Assembly: GCA_003576905.1 (NCBI GenBank)
Contig: QEVG01000006.1
Location: forward strand, 1-64,000
Reading direction: 5' to 3'
DNA length: 64,000 nt
Source: Planctomycetota bacterium
GTDB taxonomy: Bacteria > Planctomycetota > Phycisphaerae > UBA1845 > UTPLA1
A program made the position numbers and the translations under genes. Every line of letters begins with the position of its first letter. The first letter of the stretch is position 1. Of the stretch, positions 60,746 through 64,000 are shown one piece after another. Under the pieces are notes generated by a model. It saw only the letters and a list, made by a program, of their open reading frames with translations, was not told the origin of the DNA and ran no database searches.

Positions 60746-61681
60746 ATGTCCACCGCCTACCTCTGGCATCCCGTCTCGCTCGAACACGACACCGGCGTGC
60801 ACGTCGAGACCATCGCCCGCGCCGATCGAATGAACCCGGCCAACATGCGCCGCCTCGTGCCCGATCTGAACGTCCGGCCCGTCGAAAAACACGACACCGT
60901 CGAGTGGATCCTCACCGTCCACGAGCGCGCGTATCACGATTTCGTCAGCGATGCCTGCATCGCCCGCCACCGTCTGCTCGACGAAGGCGACACGGTCATC
61001 TGCGAGCGAAGCTACGATGCCGCCCTCGCCTCGGTGGACGCCGCCCTCACCGCCGCCGATCTCGTCATGTCCGGAGAGTGCCGCACCGCCTTCTCCGCCA
61101 TGCGCCCCCCCGGTCATCACGCACTTCCCGGCCGCGCCATGGGCTTCTGCCTCTTCTCCAACATTTCCATCCTCGCGCGGTATCTCCAGCGGCGCCACGG
61201 CATCGGACAAATCGCCATCGTCGACTGGGACGTCCACCACGGCAATGGCACCCAGGCCATTTTCTACGACGACCCGAGTGTCTTTTTCGTGTCACTCCAT
61301 CAGCATCCCCTCTGGCCGGGCTCAGGCATGCGCCACGAACGCGGCGAAGGGCCCGGCATGGGATACACCTTGAACATTCCGATCCCGCCGGCGACCCCCG
61401 AAGCCGAGTACCTCGCCCGGTTCGACGCCGAAGTCTTGCCCGCCCTGCGAAAATTCGCGCCCGAGTTCATCCTGATTTCCGCAGGCTTCGACGCTCACCG
61501 CGACGACCCCCTTGCGAATCTCATGCTTACCGAGTCGGCCTTCGCGACCCTCACCGACCGCGTCTCCGAGGTCGCCGCAGAGACCGCCGGAGGCCGAGTC
61601 ATCAGCGTCCTCGAAGGCGGCTACAACCTCGCCGCCCTCGAAAAATCCACCGCGGCCCACATAATGGCCCTCGGTCGCTAG
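60746..61681 (+). CDS. histone deacetylase family protein
   Basis: A 311-residue zinc amidohydrolase of the class II HDAC/AcuC/acetylpolyamine type. It has 'YLWHPVSLEHDTGVHVE' at the start, 'FSAMRPPGHHALPGRAMGFCLFSNISILARYL' (RPPGHHA), the metal-binding 'IAIVDWDVHHGNGTQAIFYDDPSVFFVSLHQ', 'FILISAGFDAHRDDPLANL' and 'LEGGYNLAAL'. Bacterial members deacetylate polyamines or proteins. Substrate is unknown. It follows pntB by about 160 bases on the same strand. ATG 60746 has no strong ribosome binding site. Confidence 0.92.
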   Translation: MSTAYLWHPVSLEHDTGVHVETIARADRMNPANMRRLVPDLNVRPVEKHDTVEWILTVHERAYHDFVSDACIARHRLLDEGDTVICERSYDAALASVDAALTAADLVMSGECRTAFSAMRPPGHHALPGRAMGFCLFSNISILARYLQRRHGIGQIAIVDWDVHHGNGTQAIFYDDPSVFFVSLHQHPLWPGSGMRHERGEGPGMGYTLNIPIPPATPEAEYLARFDAEVLPALRKFAPEFILISAGFDAHRDDPLANLMLTESAFATLTDRVSEVAAETAGGRVISVLEGGYNLAALEKSTAAHIMALGR

Positions 61682-61830
61682 CTGCCCGGCCTGAAAAACC
61701 CTCGCAGCATGCGCCGGCGATGCCCATTGCCCTCGCGCATCCCCCTGGCACGCGCCTTGCCACACTGCCCGGCAACTGAACGCCCCGCGGGCCGCCCGGC
61801 GCGCCCCGGATCATCCGCACTGGAGAAATC

Positions 61831-63165
61831 ATGGCCCCCGGAAACGATCCCACGCGCGTCCTCATCCTCGGTGCCGCCGGTCGAGACTTCCACAACTTCA
61901 ACTGCTGTTACCGCGAGGACCCGGGCTGTCGCGTAGTCGCCTTTACGGCGACACAGATTCCGAACATCGACGGCCGGGCATACCCCCCCGAGCTCGCCGG
62001 TCCACTCTACCCCCAGGGAATCCCGATTCATCCGGAAATCGAACTGGAGGCGCTGATCCGCGACCTGAGGATTGACCTCGCCGTTTTCAGCTACTCCGAC
62101 GTGCCCCATGCCTATGTCATGCACATGGCATCGCGCGTCAGCGCCGCGGGGGCCGACTTCGGCCTCATCGGCGCCGCCCGGACGATGTTCCCCTCCCGCC
62201 GCCCCGTCGTTGCCGTCTGCGCCGTCCGCACCGGCTGCGGAAAGAGTCAGACCACGCGGCTCGTCGCTGGAGCGCTCCGCGCAATGGGCAAACGCATCGC
62301 CGTCATCCGCCACCCCATGCCCTATGGCGACCTCCGCAGGCAGGCATGCCAGCGCTTCGCCACCCTTGCTGACATGGATCAGCACGAATGCACGATCGAA
62401 GAACGCGAGGAATACGAGCTTCATATTGCGAACGGCAATCTCCTTTTCGCCGGAGTTGATTACCAGCGCATCCTCGCGGCCGCCGAAGCCGAGGCCGACG
62501 TCATCCTCTGGGACGGCGGCAACAACGACACTCCCTTCTACAAGCCTGACCTGTGGATTACCGTCGCCGATCCGCATCGGCCCGGCCACGAACTTGCTTA
62601 CTACCCCGGCGAGACCAATTTCCGCATGGCCGATGTAATCCTCATCAATAAGGTCAACACCGCGCGTCCGGAGGACGTCGCGACGATCGAATCAAACGCC
62701 GCGGCCGTCAACCCGCGTGCAAGGGTCATCCGCGCCGACTCCGACATCCTCTGCGACGCCCGCGACCAGATTCACGGCAAGCGCGTTCTCGTTGTCGAGG
62801 ATGGACCGACCCTCACCCACGGCGAAATGCGCATCGGCGCGGCCCACGTCGCCGCCCGGAAGTTCGGCGCGACCCGGATCGTCGACCCCCGCCCCCACGC
62901 CGCGGGCTCCATTCGCGACGTCTTTCAAAAATACGGACACCTCACCGACATTCTCCCCGCCATGGGCTACGGGCGGTCGCAGATCGCCGACCTCGAGGCC
63001 ACGATCAACGCAACACCCTGCGACCTCGTGCTCATCGGCACCCCGATCGACCTGGCTCTCCTGATCAAGATCAACAAACCGGCCGTCCGCGTCGCTTATG
63101 AACTGGCGGGAGCCGGTGCCGCGACACTCACAGAACTCGTCCGCGCGCATCCGCGGCTGCTGTGA
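61831..63165 (+). CDS. cyclic 2,3-diphosphoglycerate synthetase-like P-loop protein
   Basis: A 444-residue protein of the family annotated as GTPase or cyclic-2,3-diphosphoglycerate synthetase. An N-terminal Rossmann-like part ('RVLILGAAGRDFHNFNCCYREDPGCRVVAFTATQIPNIDGR') is followed by a P-loop 'VVAVCAVRTGCGKSQTTRLVAG'. Later come 'VILWDGGNNDTPFYKPDLWITVADPHRPGHELAYYPGETNFRMADVILINKVNTA', where NKV could be a nucleotide base site. cDPG itself is known from methanogens; whether this homologue makes it is unknown. GGAGAAATC precedes ATG 61831. It is a stand-alone gene. Confidence 0.85.
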   Translation: MAPGNDPTRVLILGAAGRDFHNFNCCYREDPGCRVVAFTATQIPNIDGRAYPPELAGPLYPQGIPIHPEIELEALIRDLRIDLAVFSYSDVPHAYVMHMASRVSAAGADFGLIGAARTMFPSRRPVVAVCAVRTGCGKSQTTRLVAGALRAMGKRIAVIRHPMPYGDLRRQACQRFATLADMDQHECTIEEREEYELHIANGNLLFAGVDYQRILAAAEAEADVILWDGGNNDTPFYKPDLWITVADPHRPGHELAYYPGETNFRMADVILINKVNTARPEDVATIESNAAAVNPRARVIRADSDILCDARDQIHGKRVLVVEDGPTLTHGEMRIGAAHVAARKFGATRIVDPRPHAAGSIRDVFQKYGHLTDILPAMGYGRSQIADLEATINATPCDLVLIGTPIDLALLIKINKPAVRVAYELAGAGAATLTELVRAHPRLL

Positions 63166-63332
63166 CGAAGGGCCGCCGCCCCCTTGCTGCTCCCATCGAT
63201 AACGCCCTTTTCTCCACCCTCCCGGCGCGGGCTGGCCACGATAAAACGGCGACTTTACCCATTTTCCCCGCCCGTTCCGGCCGGGCTCAACGCTCTCCGT
63301 CCATGTAGCAGGGTGCGCTGCCGTGCGGCGGG

Positions 63333-63341
63333 TGGTATAAT
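63333..63341 (+). promoter_or_regulatory. extended -10 promoter
   Basis: TGG-TATAAT (63333-63341), an extended -10 with consensus hexamer and no recognisable -35. A start near 63348 leaves about 70 bases of leader before the ATG at 63419. Confidence 0.5.
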
Positions 63342-63418
63342 GGGGTCGGTCGGGCCCAACTCCCGCGCAGAGCGTCCCCGGTAACTCCGCCTCGCCCGTC
63401 CATTGGAAGGAGTTGTCA

Positions 63419-64000
63419 ATGTCGGCCAATAGGATCACTTTCGCCTTTGTTGCGCCCCGCCGCGTATTCTTCCATGGCTACGCGGCCATGATTGCGTGCA
63501 TCCTCTCCGCTCCCGCCGCCGCTCAGGTTCGCTTTCAGATCGTCAACGCAAATGCAGGCATCAACGGCCAGGCCTGCGCCGACGAATGGACCTGCACCGG
63601 CTTTGCCACGCCCCTTACCCAGCCCTGCGCACAGGTCGGCTTTTCGCCCAGCGTAGCGGGCCATGAATATGGCATCCAGTGCTGGGCGCACGTCAAGGAC
63701 TGGCAGAATCCTCCCGGCCCGTTCTGCCCGAATCCGCCCACTTTTATGGAATCCGACATACTCGCGCATGCATTCATCGACGGCGACAATACCAGCCAGG
63801 TCCTCTTCGAATGGCGAAATCTCGCACTCTCTCAGAGCTTTGACGACACCGAATTCGCCTCGTCCGACATCACCCTCAACGCCGCCATCGACCTCCAGAT
63901 CGTTGACCCCAGCGCTCCGCCCGGAAGTCCGGTCATCGTCTATTACTCGTGGAGCGCCTTCGGCGGTGCGAGCCCCGAGCACGATTGTCCGAGCTTTCCG
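63419..64000 (+). CDS. secreted cysteine-rich protein, cut by the window edge
   Basis: Open from ATG 63419 to the end of the window (194 codons, no stop). GGAAGGAG lies six bases upstream. A signal peptide is clear: basic start, 'YAAMIACILSAPAAAQ'. The mature part begins 'VRFQIVNANAGINGQACADEWTCTGF', with Cys pairs recurring ('QPCAQVG', 'IQCWAHV', 'PFCPNPPTF', 'EHDC'), suggesting disulfides outside the cell. No family is recognised. The C-terminus, where a PEP-CTERM or dockerin signal might lie, is not in the window. Confidence 0.8.
   Translation, partial: MSANRITFAFVAPRRVFFHGYAAMIACILSAPAAAQVRFQIVNANAGINGQACADEWTCTGFATPLTQPCAQVGFSPSVAGHEYGIQCWAHVKDWQNPPGPFCPNPPTFMESDILAHAFIDGDNTSQVLFEWRNLALSQSFDDTEFASSDITLNAAIDLQIVDPSAPPGSPVIVYYSWSAFGGASPEHDCPSFP

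Overview
The window is high-GC bacterial DNA (about 60-65% G+C by eye), densely packed with genes on both strands and without any tRNA, rRNA, insertion sequence or CRISPR array that I can see. It looks like a chromosome segment of a planctomycete, probably Phycisphaerae-like. Supporting signs are PEP-CTERM proteins with arginine-rich tails, dockerin-type repeats on secreted and membrane proteins, a prepilin-type (H-X9-DG-like) protein, a 201-codon ORF of the Planctomycetes/Verrucomicrobia-restricted TIGR04138/Minf_1886 type, a RicT/PSP1 protein, small zinc-ribbon membrane proteins and a DUF1570-like protein. MurA is present.

Layout. 1-7 kb: kynurenine-branch enzymes (3-hydroxyanthranilate dioxygenase, ACMS decarboxylase), two lipoproteins, an ACMSD-like amidohydrolase, a PEP-CTERM protein and quinolinate synthase NadA. 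7-11 kb: a DUF2617-like protein, a prepilin-type protein whose promoter spacer is a perfect palindrome, a gene-free stretch with strong RNA-like inverted repeats and a terminator, then PgpA and MTA phosphorylase with coupled translation. 11-15 kb: a rightward run of phosphotransferase, thioesterase, MoaD-MoaE fusion, DUF4149 protein and endonuclease III, with short overlaps. 15-25 kb: a leftward cluster of vWA protein, ExbB/TolQ, two ExbD, a 906-residue repeat protein, a small membrane protein and an 891-residue secreted protein, then a glycosyltransferase. This is the most system-like part of the window.

25-42 kb: FolD with two active-site substitutions, a DUF1570-like metalloprotein, a TIM-barrel isomerase, RicT with a basic tail, a TIGR04138 protein with an overlapping 58-residue membrane protein, a large glycosyltransferase-like protein, two coupled GT2 genes, a parvulin lipoprotein, DapB, threonine synthase, a secreted peptidylarginine-deiminase-like enzyme with Ig-like and dockerin-like domains, and a cupin. 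42-64 kb: MurA, transketolase, cysteine desulfurase, NeuB, an HDOD protein, a PKD-TIG-cyclophilin protein, a PEP-CTERM serine protease, a cystathionine gamma-synthase/lyase, a dockerin-bearing esterase, an ECF sigma factor with a dockerin-bearing membrane partner, the three-gene pyridine nucleotide transhydrogenase, a histone-deacetylase-family enzyme, a cyclic-2,3-diphosphoglycerate-synthetase-like P-loop protein, and the start of a secreted cysteine-rich protein cut by the window edge.

Most of the content is housekeeping metabolism (NAD, folate, molybdopterin, lysine/threonine, methionine salvage, peptidoglycan) interleaved with envelope and secreted proteins typical of the phylum. Start codons were chosen by ribosome binding site, family N-terminus and overlap with neighbours. 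All functional assignments are by reading the translated sequence, without database searches.
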